Positions 45,015-54,294 of a stretch of DNA of 61,286 bases are shown piece by piece. The position numbers and the translations under genes are program-made. The stretch spans positions 1-61,286 of the forward strand of contig JAKSYS010000362.1 in the NCBI GenBank assembly GCA_022925895.1, in the 5' to 3' direction. This stretch comes from Fragilaria crotonensis (Eukaryota > Bacillariophyta > Fragilariophyceae > Fragilariales > Fragilariaceae). Positions within the stretch are counted from its first letter, which is position 1, and the number at the start of each line of letters is the position of its first letter. Below the pieces are notes generated by a model. The model was not told where the DNA came from, searched no databases, and worked only from the letters and a program-made list of their open reading frames with translations.

Positions 45015-45089
45015 CTGCAGTATTAAACCATAGAGTCGGTTGTTGGCTGTGCAATAGCGTGTAAATTGGATCTGAGTGACAAATTTTAC
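45015..45089 (-). other. Predicted 5' UTR intron of gene G, 75 nt
   Basis: TTTCAG|GTAAAATTTG and ATACTGCAG|AACTCGG on the minus strand, 21 nt before the ATG, as in B and E. Confidence 0.5.
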
Positions 45090-45396
45090 CTGAAATGGAT
45101 AGATAAAGGTTATAAGGAAGATGATAAGATCTGTTGATGCTAAAACGATTTAGTGTAATGACATAATCGCTGTCTTCGCATTTGATTAGGGCTTCGCGTT
45201 TTGCATTCTTTCCTTCGATCTCGAATCCTTGCATACTACGGTATTATACGGGCACCCGTGCCAGTACCGCGACCGGAGCGTTCGGATTCTCGCGGTCCCC
45301 GTAAATTGTAAGAGATCCATCAAGACCATGTACTGTAGTACCAGGGACAATAAGTTCCTGGTACGAGTACCTAATACCTGGTGTACTCGGAGTATG
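45090..45396. promoter_or_regulatory. Upstream region of gene G, cut by the copia insertion
   Basis: It is homologous to the upstream regions of B and E up to ACCTGGTGTACTCGGAGTATG, where the copia LTR starts. The matching continuation (TACCCACGGCTCGGTGGCCG) resumes after the element at about 61,045. It contains GGGCACCCGTGCCAGTACCG. The insertion lies about 400 bp upstream of the start codon and could affect expression of the only intact gene copy. Confidence 0.5.
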
Positions 45397-45584
45397 TGTT
45401 TATATCCTATCGAGATTAACAACAACTAACTTACCAACAGCAAGATAAGAACGATAACAACAGTCTTAAACGAATTGTGGTTCTATGTATAAACGTGCAT
45501 ACAATCGATGACTGATTCCCGAGTCCGGTTCGTATCTATGACCGCATCCCAGTAAGCAGTACACAGTACGGTACATATTAAACA
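45397..45584 (-). repeat. 3' LTR of copia element, 188 bp
   Basis: Identical base for base, by eye, to 60,849-61,036. Terminal inverted hexamers TGTTTA and TAAACA. Left flank TATG. Confidence 0.93.
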
Positions 45585-45718
45585 GTCCCCGCGAGCCGGA
45601 ACTCCATGATCTATCCATCACAAACTAACATGAACCTGCTAGAAGTAGCCCACGAGTCTCACTCGCGCAGGAGGTACCAACCCCATCGAGGAGATCGAAT
45701 GGGAGGAAACCTAGGGCA

Positions 45719-48387
45719 TCAGAAATTGAAAAGGATCGACGTAATCAACTCCCTGCGTCGCTCGGAATGCAGAACTTTAGTAAACAAGTCCGCCAGATTC
45801 GTCTCCGTGTCCTCTTTATGCACTTGTAAAACGCCTGCCGCCGCCGCCTCACGAACAGCATGATAATTGATGGCATTGTGCTTCTTTGATAATACCGATT
45901 CAGGAATGCTCGTGTTCTTCACCACACCTTGATTATCACAGTATACTTGAGCCGGTCCGTCCAACGGAACTCCAAACATGCGTAATTTATACCTCATCGC
46001 AATGATCATATCCCGCGCAGTTCGCATCGCAACGAATTCGCTTCCAAAAGAAGTTGACGTTTCAACCGTATTCTGTCTCCGACTAAGCCATACAATGGGT
46101 GAGTTTTGAATAAATAACAATACGCCTGTATGTGAACGTCGCGTTACCAAGTTTCCAGCGTGGTTTGCATCAACAAACACATGAAGTGATACCGGTCGTC
46201 CCAACGGTTCTGGCATCTTTGCTGGTAATTCCTCTTCCAGATTCTCGTAAAATGCTGACCAATCCGGTCGATGATACGTAGGGTCAATTGGAACCTGATC
46301 TGTAGAGTCGAAAATAATCCTCGAGGTCTCGTGCTTGGATAGGTACGCGAATATGTGATACACAGCATCTAGGTGACCTATTCGAGGTAGCGCCAAGTGC
46401 TGCGATAACAATGCAACCTCCGTATAGATGTCCAACCTCCCAAGTTCAACTGCCCATCGCAAAACGCCTATCAAGTTCTGATATCGAGACGATTGTTCAC
46501 TGTTGCACTCATCACTCGTATCCACTTCCGGACGATAAGTTGAACTCGGAAACGGTGTTTTCGCTGTCCCCTTTAAACTCCTTCCTTCTTCTTGTAGCAA
46601 AAGCTTGACATTTTTCACAGCGTTTCGTACATAAGTCCTTGCGGAAAACGACCAATACTCGCGTCCAGTCGGGTCTCCAGGCTTCATCACTTTCTCGACA
46701 TCTGCTCCCAAATACCGTGTCGGAGGTCCAACACTTGCTGGGTTCAATTCATAATTGGCTTTGATTACTTCCAAATGCTTTTCTGGGTCATGCGATACAA
46801 TCAATACATCATCAACATACACAAGGATATACTCATAATACTTGTACCCGTCAGGTTTTGCAAATGGTCGAATATACACATCCGGATCCGCAATCGATGG
46901 CTGGAATCCCATGTCGCGAATAGAATTGTTAAACATCGCACGCCACGAAGCTCCACTCGATTTTAATCCGTAAAGAGCACGAACAATTCGAATGACAGTA
47001 CCTTGTCTCGATCCAAACTCTGGTCCAGCGACAAACCAAACCTTTTCGCGGCAAGGTGCATTTAAATATGCATTTCCAATGTCACACGCCATGATATCCA
47101 AGTCGTTCAACGCAGCCAACACAAACGCGATTCGCACACTGTCTCTGCTCACGACGCTCGAATACGTTATGCTCGCCGGTGGTTCAGTCAGGTGGCCGCC
47201 AGCAACGAATCGAGCCTTTCGCGTCAAGTCCATTTTCACATCAAATATCATATGGCATTTAATTTCCTGAAATCCGACATACTTGCCTTTCGCCAATCCA
47301 CTTCGAATCTGCTCAGGGGTCACGCCCTCGTCATATTCCAGGGCAACCATGACCTTCTTCAGTTCCTTTTGTATCGCGTTCCACCAGAAGTCAGTCCCCG
47401 TTTCCTTGTCGATCTGTAAAGCCTCCTGTACTGAATGCGGCAATCGGACTCCATACTTATGACTTGTTTTCCAGTATCTACTCTTTACTTTTCCAATGAT
47501 ACGATTCCTCATCCTGAGCGTTTCCGACACCCACCACTTAAATGCCGGTTCCTCTTGAATCCGATTTGCAACGGCATACTCAGCTAATTCAATAGGGTTC
47601 GAGTCTTTGACATATTTCATATCGATCCAATCCGATGACCCGTCTTTCCACTGGCATAGTAATTTCCATCCTTTTGTCGTTTTCTTCGGCACTTTCTTAC
47701 CTCTCTTCGTGTTCACAAATCCGTTGTCAGCTTTCAGCGCCCGTCCATCAGCCTTGTGGTCAATAATCTCATCCAGTATTGCATGTCGCCGGCCTTCGTC
47801 ATCACATTGTGCAAATATGTTTTCGGCAATTACATTGGCATGGTATCGCATCAACGATCCGTCATCCAATTCACATTCGTATTCACGGGTGTCAAGCAAA
47901 GGGTTCGCGTGTCGCTTACCAATCGGATTTCCATTGTTATCCCTTGCACGTTTGATTACTTTTGCCGTCGCTACTTCGCCGTCTTTGTTCACGTAAAATT
48001 CCGACTGCAAATATTGATCAAAAGTTTCGAATTCAACATCGTCTGCGTCCTTCTTCGCTGGCTGATTCATGTCCCCGTATTCTACGTCCAGTGGAATAGC
48101 ACCATCAGCCACACCGTCGTTAGCGTCGACGTCGTCTTGTAAGTAAAAGACAGGGTTAGGATGATCGAGTTGGAAATGCGCATCGTCCAGGCGGGTGAGT
48201 AGGTTAGTATCAAAGGCGTCAACACGTGTTTTAATTGCCTCTGTCGCCATATCAGTTACCGTAACATGCTGAACTGTGGAGCGTGCAATGACGTGTCCGG
48301 CCTCGGTGAGTATCCAATAGGTCATATCACTGCCAACTCGATGCGCAATTCCGAGCCATCGGCCGAGCTTCGCTTGATCCGTGTTCA
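45719..48387 (-). CDS. Copia Pol, C-terminal part: reverse transcriptase and RNase H
   Basis: This is an 889-codon open frame. The first part (LGRWLGIAHRVGSDMTYW) is the integrase C-terminal region usual for copia. The reverse transcriptase follows with LTRKARFVAGGHLT, motif A in MACDIGNAYLNAP, LYGLKSSGASWR and the catalytic YVDDVLIV. RNase H has FVDANHAGN, the SSTSFGSEF-like ETSTSFGSEFVAM, VYCDNQGVVKN and the terminal TNLADLFTKVL. All expected active-site acidic residues are visible. The apparent ATG at 48,388 is created at the LINE junction; in the uninterrupted element this frame continues directly from integrase (HQKTD). After the stop there are about 130 bp to the 3' LTR. Confidence 0.92.
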
Positions 48388-48402
48388 TATCCGTCTTCTG
48401 AT
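48387..48402. repeat. Target-site duplication, LINE 3' side
   Basis: ATATCCGTCTTCTGAT, identical to 57,386-57,401. Removing one copy and everything between rejoins the copia frame exactly. Confidence 0.93.
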
Positions 48403-48558
48403 ATATATAAACTAATTATCGGGTTGTCACCGCCCCTGATCTTTTGGCAAGACCAAAGAGTGTACCCCACCGCAGCCGCACCGTTTTACCAGTAGGCGAC
48501 AGTTATCTAACCTAAATACCTAAATCCCCATGTGGTCGCACTGATCCCATACTGTGCA

Positions 48559-51024
48559 TTACCGACCAGAGGTCGATGAACGGTAAAAATCTGTCACCAA
48601 CATTTGTCTTTGTCCATCGCGTGTCAGTCGTGCTTTCGCCATTTTCATGTATCGTAACCATCGTCGGCGTGAACTCGGCGTCATCTTTAAAATCGATTCC
48701 AGCGGACGCTCGCAGTAATGTCGATCGCCCGCAGGTAGGCTATCTGATTGAGAATACAAGGCGCATATTTCCACGCGCTCGGAGTCGCGAATTGTCAGTT
48801 GTGCTTCGGCCTGAGAGTCATGAAGAATTTTGTTCCGAGATTTCCAAAGTTGTTGCGTCAGAACGTGAAATGACTGTAGAATTCCTCTGATTTGTTGCAG
48901 TCCTTTTCCTTCTTGTACATCGTCGGTTGGAGAATCAAATGCGCTCACCGCTATCATAGACCGCCACTCCACACTGAGATAACCCTTGATGGCATTGTCC
49001 CACCCAATGTTCCGTTGATCACTCAAAGCAACTCCGATTTGATCGCGAAATTTCGAAGGGTAGTCCTCAAGCACTGGTTGGAAATCCCGTTGTGTAAGCC
49101 ACGCAGTGACGCCCTCCTTTAATAAATGAAACACCGGGTGGTACTCTTCCGGTGACATCCGACGGCGAAATACCCGAATCGCTTCTGCATGCTCTGGATT
49201 GTTTTTGCATCGGAGGACATGGGAAGTCGTTTCATTGTCTTCACCACAGCACGGACATTTATGAAGCATCTCATCTTTAATTTTTGCCACCCTGAAGCGC
49301 TGTTTGCCGGTGTGCCATTGATCGAAAACAAATTTTGTATGAGCAATTTGATCTGACGAGGATAGGCGATTGTGAAAAATCCCAAAAGCCTCGAAATCGA
49401 CGCAATCCCACACCTTATTTGTCCATCGCTGCTTAGATTGAATATAATGCCGGAGATGATAGCCATTTATATGGAATCGTATGCAGGCTTCCTCCTGGCA
49501 CACAAGACGCACTCCTTTAATAGATATCGTAACCTTGGCCTCCGGAGTATGCGCAGTCTGTTCCACTGATTGGCGGTATTGGGACTGTTCCCTAAACCAC
49601 GTTGCTAGTTCATCGGCTCTGTTGTTGCATGTGATGTCGTGATCTCTTATGCTCGCTTTTCGAGTGGAAACTCTCTGGTGACCCTTAATCCATACCGGAG
49701 TTATAGTTCGTCGTAGGTTGGCAGTCTCTGTACTGATGACTCCCAAATAATCCGCATTCGCAGGTTGTTTCCTTTTGATAGCGTCCCTTTTTGTGTGGTG
49801 ACGTACATTCGCAATTGCTGTCTTGCTATCCGTAACCCACTTGAAGGAGCATTGATGGCGTTTTCCCCATACATTGTGAAGAATCGACAAAAATACTAAT
49901 GCTGCAGTATAGCCGCCCAATTCACATCGAGTAGAATTTGACGTATCATATGGGCCATCAATTGGTCCCGCGCCCTCCACCAGCACTGTGTTCGATTTGG
50001 TACACAAGAGCCATCCAAAAGTACCTTTACGTCCTTTTAGTCCCCCATCGGATGCGATTGTCAAAAGCTGGCGACGTTGACACTCCTCCCACAATTGCTC
50101 GTCAGATACTTTTTGATGTATGTGGGTGAGAAGACGTTTTCGATGTTTTGGTTGGAGATGGATGACTTCGGAAATAGTCGATGCGCTGTCGCTACAATGT
50201 GACGTCGGGCTCGACCTCTTTTCTTTAAGATCTCGCAGCGAAGGTCGCGGTGTCGTTTTCCAAAACCGACCGTACCTTAAAAATTGAGACGAAATATACC
50301 GACGCCATAGTCTGCGTTGTTGTGCACTCAACTGTTCATGCCGTGGCCATGCTAGGTTCCGTTCAAAAAGAATTGGTCGCGTAGCTGCGTACGCCCACTC
50401 GGATATCTTCGATGATTCATGAGAATCAACTAACTCCGCGATTGTGGTCACCTGTAGATAGATGCGTACCATGTTTAGGTCCTGTTGCTGCCGAAGACTG
50501 TAACCCTTCAGCCGCGATAAGTTCATGATGTATTGGTCGTGGCGACCGAGTAGATCAACTTTGTAGTGGTGTGTCAGCGTGATACTGATGTTGTGATTGG
50601 ACATAAACTGTCTCATCGATAGTATCCATGTGGGTGTGAGATATGGTATATGTAGAGCGGGTTCTTCGAGTAATGGATTCGGTAATCCGGATTCCAATTG
50701 AGAGGATTGTAGTTGAAGAAGGAGGAGCTTACCCACCTGTGTACCGCCAAATACTTCGTGCCGAAAGTACTTTATCATTTCGATACCACTCTCAGTCCGT
50801 AGATCCAGAAGACCTAAACCCCCCATGGAGGGTGGACCATACCTGATTGCCGTCGGTAGTTTACTTGAAAGGCCCAACTTTTGCACAATTGTGGGTATAA
50901 TCCTGGATTGAATCTGATCGAGTTCTTCCTCATCCACCGCTATTGCTGGTAAGGAATATCTCATCGCGGGCGAGTAAATGGATCGATGGAAAACGCGAGC
51001 ATCGGTTGCGGTGATACGAGGAGA
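48559..51024 (-). CDS. LINE ORF2, C-terminal part: RNase H and zinc finger
   Basis: This part has the same reading frame as the upstream ORF2 part and is separated from it by one TGA (51,027-51,025). The frame is open from 51,024; the first ATG is at 50,964. It holds the end of the RT thumb region (YGPPSMGGLGLLDLRTESG), then RNase H with Asp in TIASDGGLKG, Glu in STRCELGGYTAAL, Asp in WVTDSKTAI and Asp in CNNRADELA, all four catalytic acids. Near the C-terminus CPCCGEDNETTSHVLRC is a CCHC-type finger common in plant and stramenopile LINEs. The protein ends at 48,559. If the TGA is a mutation, this half can no longer be made as part of ORF2. Confidence 0.88.
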   Translation of the reverse strand, partial: SPRITATDARVFHRSIYSPAMRYSLPAIAVDEEELDQIQSRIIPTIVQKLGLSSKLPTAIRYGPPSMGGLGLLDLRTESGIEMIKYFRHEVFGGTQVGKLLLLQLQSSQLESGLPNPLLEEPALHIPYLTPTWILSMRQFMSNHNISITLTHHYKVDLLGRHDQYIMNLSRLKGYSLRQQQDLNMVRIYLQVTTIAELVDSHESSKISEWAYAATRPILFERNLAWPRHEQLSAQQRRLWRRYISSQFLRYGRFWKTTPRPSLRDLKEKRSSPTSHCSDSASTISEVIHLQPKHRKRLLTHIHQKVSDEQLWEECQRRQLLTIASDGGLKGRKGTFGWLLCTKSNTVLVEGAGPIDGPYDTSNSTRCELGGYTAALVFLSILHNVWGKRHQCSFKWVTDSKTAIANVRHHTKRDAIKRKQPANADYLGVISTETANLRRTITPVWIKGHQRVSTRKASIRDHDITCNNRADELATWFREQSQYRQSVEQTAHTPEAKVTISIKGVRLVCQEEACIRFHINGYHLRHYIQSKQRWTNKVWDCVDFEAFGIFHNRLSSSDQIAHTKFVFDQWHTGKQRFRVAKIKDEMLHKCPCCGEDNETTSHVLRCKNNPEHAEAIRVFRRRMSPEEYHPVFHLLKEGVTAWLTQRDFQPVLEDYPSKFRDQIGVALSDQRNIGWDNAIKGYLSVEWRSMIAVSAFDSPTDDVQEGKGLQQIRGILQSFHVLTQQLWKSRNKILHDSQAEAQLTIRDSERVEICALYSQSDSLPAGDRHYCERPLESILKMTPSSRRRWLRYMKMAKARLTRDGQRQMLVTDFYRSSTSGR

Positions 51025-54000
51025 TCATAAGTACGCCGAGTATTTGTCAGCCTTCTGTTTTAGAACCTGTATGTGAGCCGAAAAATCGCCCAACGGTGTT
51101 TGGTACACGCCCAGGATTCTCGTTGCCTCGGTTAATTTTAAGCGACGTATAGACGCCTTTGGATGACTGGGAGAGTGCTGAAAAAGTTTGATGTTGGGAT
51201 CTGAGTCACAAATTTCGCGTAGTGATGGTCGACCGTTTCTCCAGTCCCAGAACATAACATACCACGAACACTTGGATAGATTCAGTGCTCCCCCGGAGAA
51301 ATGTAAAAGTTGCTCCCACGTTTGAGCCGCTGATTCTAGAGCATTAATTAATTCGGTTAATGATCTGGAGCCGGTGTCCGTCATTCCAATTGCTGTGTCA
51401 TCAACAAATGCGTCCACGAGTCGCTCATGTTGGATCGTGCCATCCGCAGATCGAAAACTTATTCGATCAGGTACCACTCTTTCCAGCGTGTTCAACAGAA
51501 TGACCACCAGGGAAAGCCAAACAGCAGGAGAAGCACCACTTCCTTGGCCTGTTCCAAATAAGGGCTCCATGACTGTTCCGGTATACGACTTCTCTGATAC
51601 CCCGTACACCGTCTTTACCATATATTGCATGAGCTCCAAAGCCTGGGCATGAGTACGAACAGCTTCGATTGGCATACCACACCGCCTTGCCGCCATCATT
51701 CCCAAAGCAACAATGATCCGGTCGAAGCAAGCCGAAGCATCGTTGTCAAACCGCGCATAGTTGACCTTGAGTACGCGACTGAGATCTGTTGTCAATTGGT
51801 TGAGCATAACTGGATCCATGGTTGTCCTTCCCGGAACCGAGCCATGCTGTCCATCGTTGAGCAGGTTTAGGTGAACGGCGCGACGAACGAGGCGGGAACC
51901 CCACATGATCTTTAAAAATAAATTGTAATCAGCTTCAAACAAATGAATAATGCGTAGCCGATTGATTTTGGGGCGTCCAGGATCCTTCTCAATCATAACA
52001 TTAACTGCCTTACACCACCTTGGAGGCGCAATTCCGCTCGATATTGCAATATTGAGAAACTTGCATAAACAGTCTAAAAGGGTGGGATCGGATATAATGG
52101 CCTTGTAATGTCCCAAATGTCTCCCGGATGGTGATGTTGTTGTCGTTTCTTTCCAGGATTTGAAACCTCTTGTAATATCCTCTGGGGTTATTTCAAGTTT
52201 GATGTTTTCTCGCTCTAAAACTGTCTCTGGTATCTGGAACGAAGCGAAGAACTCCCGGAGTAGATCGTTATTCCCATACCACCAATCCGGTGTGTTGCCC
52301 TGCAGACATTCTGTAGCGGCGTCGGTTAAACCTGAAAACGAAAGAGCATCATGTATGACGCCGCTCCCACATGGTGAAACTGATGCAGCTCGAAACGCTT
52401 CCCTGTTGAAGTTTAAAAGATGTTCCTCAATATCGTCGCGAGTTATTATTGTATCCCACACGATCGACTGGGGATCCTTATCCTGTAACACTGAGTGAAC
52501 TCGACCTGGAGAAGTAACAGATGACCCTGTTGCCGGGCGTGGTATCTGAAGTTGGGAAAGTCCTGAGAAATCGGAGGGGTTCACAATCGTCCGAAGTTTG
52601 GCATATAGTTGTTTGCTCGCTTCACCTCGAAGTGTCCCTGAAACCAGTTTTGCCTTTCGTTGGGATTCCGTTTTTGTATGTGGATTTGTGTCCGATTGGT
52701 AACGCTCAAGTAGTTCCTCATAACTACTCACTCTGCTTGAAGAAGCGTGTTTCTGCAAACTGCGGAGCGACTTCTTAGCACGATTGAGATGCTTACGGAC
52801 AGTCTGGAGATCGAGTTGCTGGTGTCTATCAGGAAGAACGAATGCAGGATCATAGGACTGAATTTGCCTTTCCCATCGATCGAAAGTTGTTGAATAATTC
52901 TCAGCGTATTTGATTTCCCTCAGACGTCGTTTCCAGTAAAGCAAGATGACGCCGGCATTACGCAATTGAGGGGACCACTGATATGGTTTCGGACGCCGTG
53001 AAAGTGCCAACTCCGCTGTGCTCATTGCGCGACCTTGATCGAGATCCCATTGTGTGAGAAGTTTCCGCACCTTTGATCTCGGCCAGTCTTGATAGTTTTT
53101 GAATAAATGCCCAATGCGGTCAATCATATTGTGGTGTTTGTAATATTCCTTCATTTTTGTCACATAGATCTCAACCGAATCGGGATTCCCACTCCGTAAC
53201 CACCGCTGTGATGCCGATGCTAATGTTGGTTGCTCTGACTCATTTCCAAGTAATAAAGTCAGATTCAAGTCAATATACAGTGCACGATGATCGGATTGGG
53301 GTCCTTCGAAATAGGATAGTGAACCTTGGCGACTGAGTGCATCCATAGTTCTGCTGCATCCAAATATGTAATCGATGCGACGATGGTTAGAGCCAATGTA
53401 TGTGGATGGAGCCGGGCTTCTTTGGTGGAGATCGTTTAAATCGTGAGATGCAACGAATTCTTGCAGTGTAGAGTCCGACTCAATTTCGGCGTTAGCATCG
53501 ATCATCAGCAGTATAGCGTTACCTTGCGTCTGTAGATTTCGAATGACCATAGACAGGTCCTTTAGAAACACAGTTCTTGGTTGCGGACTTTTGTGCCCTT
53601 GCTCTTTGAAGTATACGTATTCCCTATGGAAAGTGCTGCCCAACGGAGCTGTGCCAATAGAGCCGGAGCAGGTTCTGTATCCAGTTATAACGCTCAGCTT
53701 TTGTTCGGACCGACCAATCAGGGTGAAACCGCACCATCGTCCAAGACCTGAATCGTCCGTGATAGGTGGACCAAATACCTTTGTGGTCAAAGAACCCTGA
53801 ACCACTTGTGTTGTTCCGCCAGCTTGAAATGTTGTTTTCCCTCCAATAGGGTCCACTTGTTGAGAAGGGGATCCAAATGCAACCTTTCCAAGTTTTAGGT
53901 GTCGCCGAAGGCATTGTTTGAAGGTATGCTGCAAATGTGTATGTTGCCAACCCGAATTTGTTTCAGCCATCCCGAAGACGTCAATCGAAAACGAAAGCAT

Positions 54001-54294
54001 GCTTGAGAGATAATAATTGTAATCCTCACCTGATGGATCGTATGTTAAACCTTTCACATTCTGAAACATGAAACGAGTCGTCCCTGGCGCCTTGTAAATA
54101 ATTGCATCTCCATAGGTTACATCAGCCTGCGAATCAAGCGATCTTCGCACACTCAATCGTCCTGGTCGCATACTCGGGAAAAGTAAAACTTGTGAAGTCG
54201 GTATGTGTGGATGTCTGTCATCACCTCGTGACATATAACGACCTTTCCTTCGTGGTGTTGGATCTTCAGATGACGGATAAGATGGTAGACTCAT
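51025..54294 (-). CDS. LINE ORF2, N-terminal part: endonuclease and reverse transcriptase
   Basis: This is a 1,089-codon ORF. Residues about 70-350 are an apurinic-type endonuclease: QNVKGL, the catalytic Glu in GMAETNSG, GYR, LMIDANAEI, HRRIDYIFG and a final SDHRALY. The reverse transcriptase follows (about 640-1050) with SGRHLGHYK, LRIIHLFEADYNL, GSVPGRT, motif A FDNDASACFDRI, FGTGQGSGASPAVWL and motif C AFVDDTAIG. The F-V-D-D form replaces the more usual F/Y-A-D-D. The start codon overlaps the ORF1 stop in ATGA, suggesting coupled termination and re-initiation. It ends at an in-frame TGA where a CGA codon is one transition away. Confidence 0.92.
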   Translation of the reverse strand: MSLPSYPSSEDPTPRRKGRYMSRGDDRHPHIPTSQVLLFPSMRPGRLSVRRSLDSQADVTYGDAIIYKAPGTTRFMFQNVKGLTYDPSGEDYNYYLSSMLSFSIDVFGMAETNSGWQHTHLQHTFKQCLRRHLKLGKVAFGSPSQQVDPIGGKTTFQAGGTTQVVQGSLTTKVFGPPITDDSGLGRWCGFTLIGRSEQKLSVITGYRTCSGSIGTAPLGSTFHREYVYFKEQGHKSPQPRTVFLKDLSMVIRNLQTQGNAILLMIDANAEIESDSTLQEFVASHDLNDLHQRSPAPSTYIGSNHRRIDYIFGCSRTMDALSRQGSLSYFEGPQSDHRALYIDLNLTLLLGNESEQPTLASASQRWLRSGNPDSVEIYVTKMKEYYKHHNMIDRIGHLFKNYQDWPRSKVRKLLTQWDLDQGRAMSTAELALSRRPKPYQWSPQLRNAGVILLYWKRRLREIKYAENYSTTFDRWERQIQSYDPAFVLPDRHQQLDLQTVRKHLNRAKKSLRSLQKHASSSRVSSYEELLERYQSDTNPHTKTESQRKAKLVSGTLRGEASKQLYAKLRTIVNPSDFSGLSQLQIPRPATGSSVTSPGRVHSVLQDKDPQSIVWDTIITRDDIEEHLLNFNREAFRAASVSPCGSGVIHDALSFSGLTDAATECLQGNTPDWWYGNNDLLREFFASFQIPETVLERENIKLEITPEDITRGFKSWKETTTTSPSGRHLGHYKAIISDPTLLDCLCKFLNIAISSGIAPPRWCKAVNVMIEKDPGRPKINRLRIIHLFEADYNLFLKIMWGSRLVRRAVHLNLLNDGQHGSVPGRTTMDPVMLNQLTTDLSRVLKVNYARFDNDASACFDRIIVALGMMAARRCGMPIEAVRTHAQALELMQYMVKTVYGVSEKSYTGTVMEPLFGTGQGSGASPAVWLSLVVILLNTLERVVPDRISFRSADGTIQHERLVDAFVDDTAIGMTDTGSRSLTELINALESAAQTWEQLLHFSGGALNLSKCSWYVMFWDWRNGRPSLREICDSDPNIKLFQHSPSHPKASIRRLKLTEATRILGVYQTPLGDFSAHIQVLKQKADKYSAYL

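Noticed and set aside
51025..51027. TGA reassigned as a sense codon (two retroelements have internal TGA in frame)
   Set aside because: Gene G, copy E and LINE ORF1 end in TGA at sensible places, so TGA is a normal stop here.
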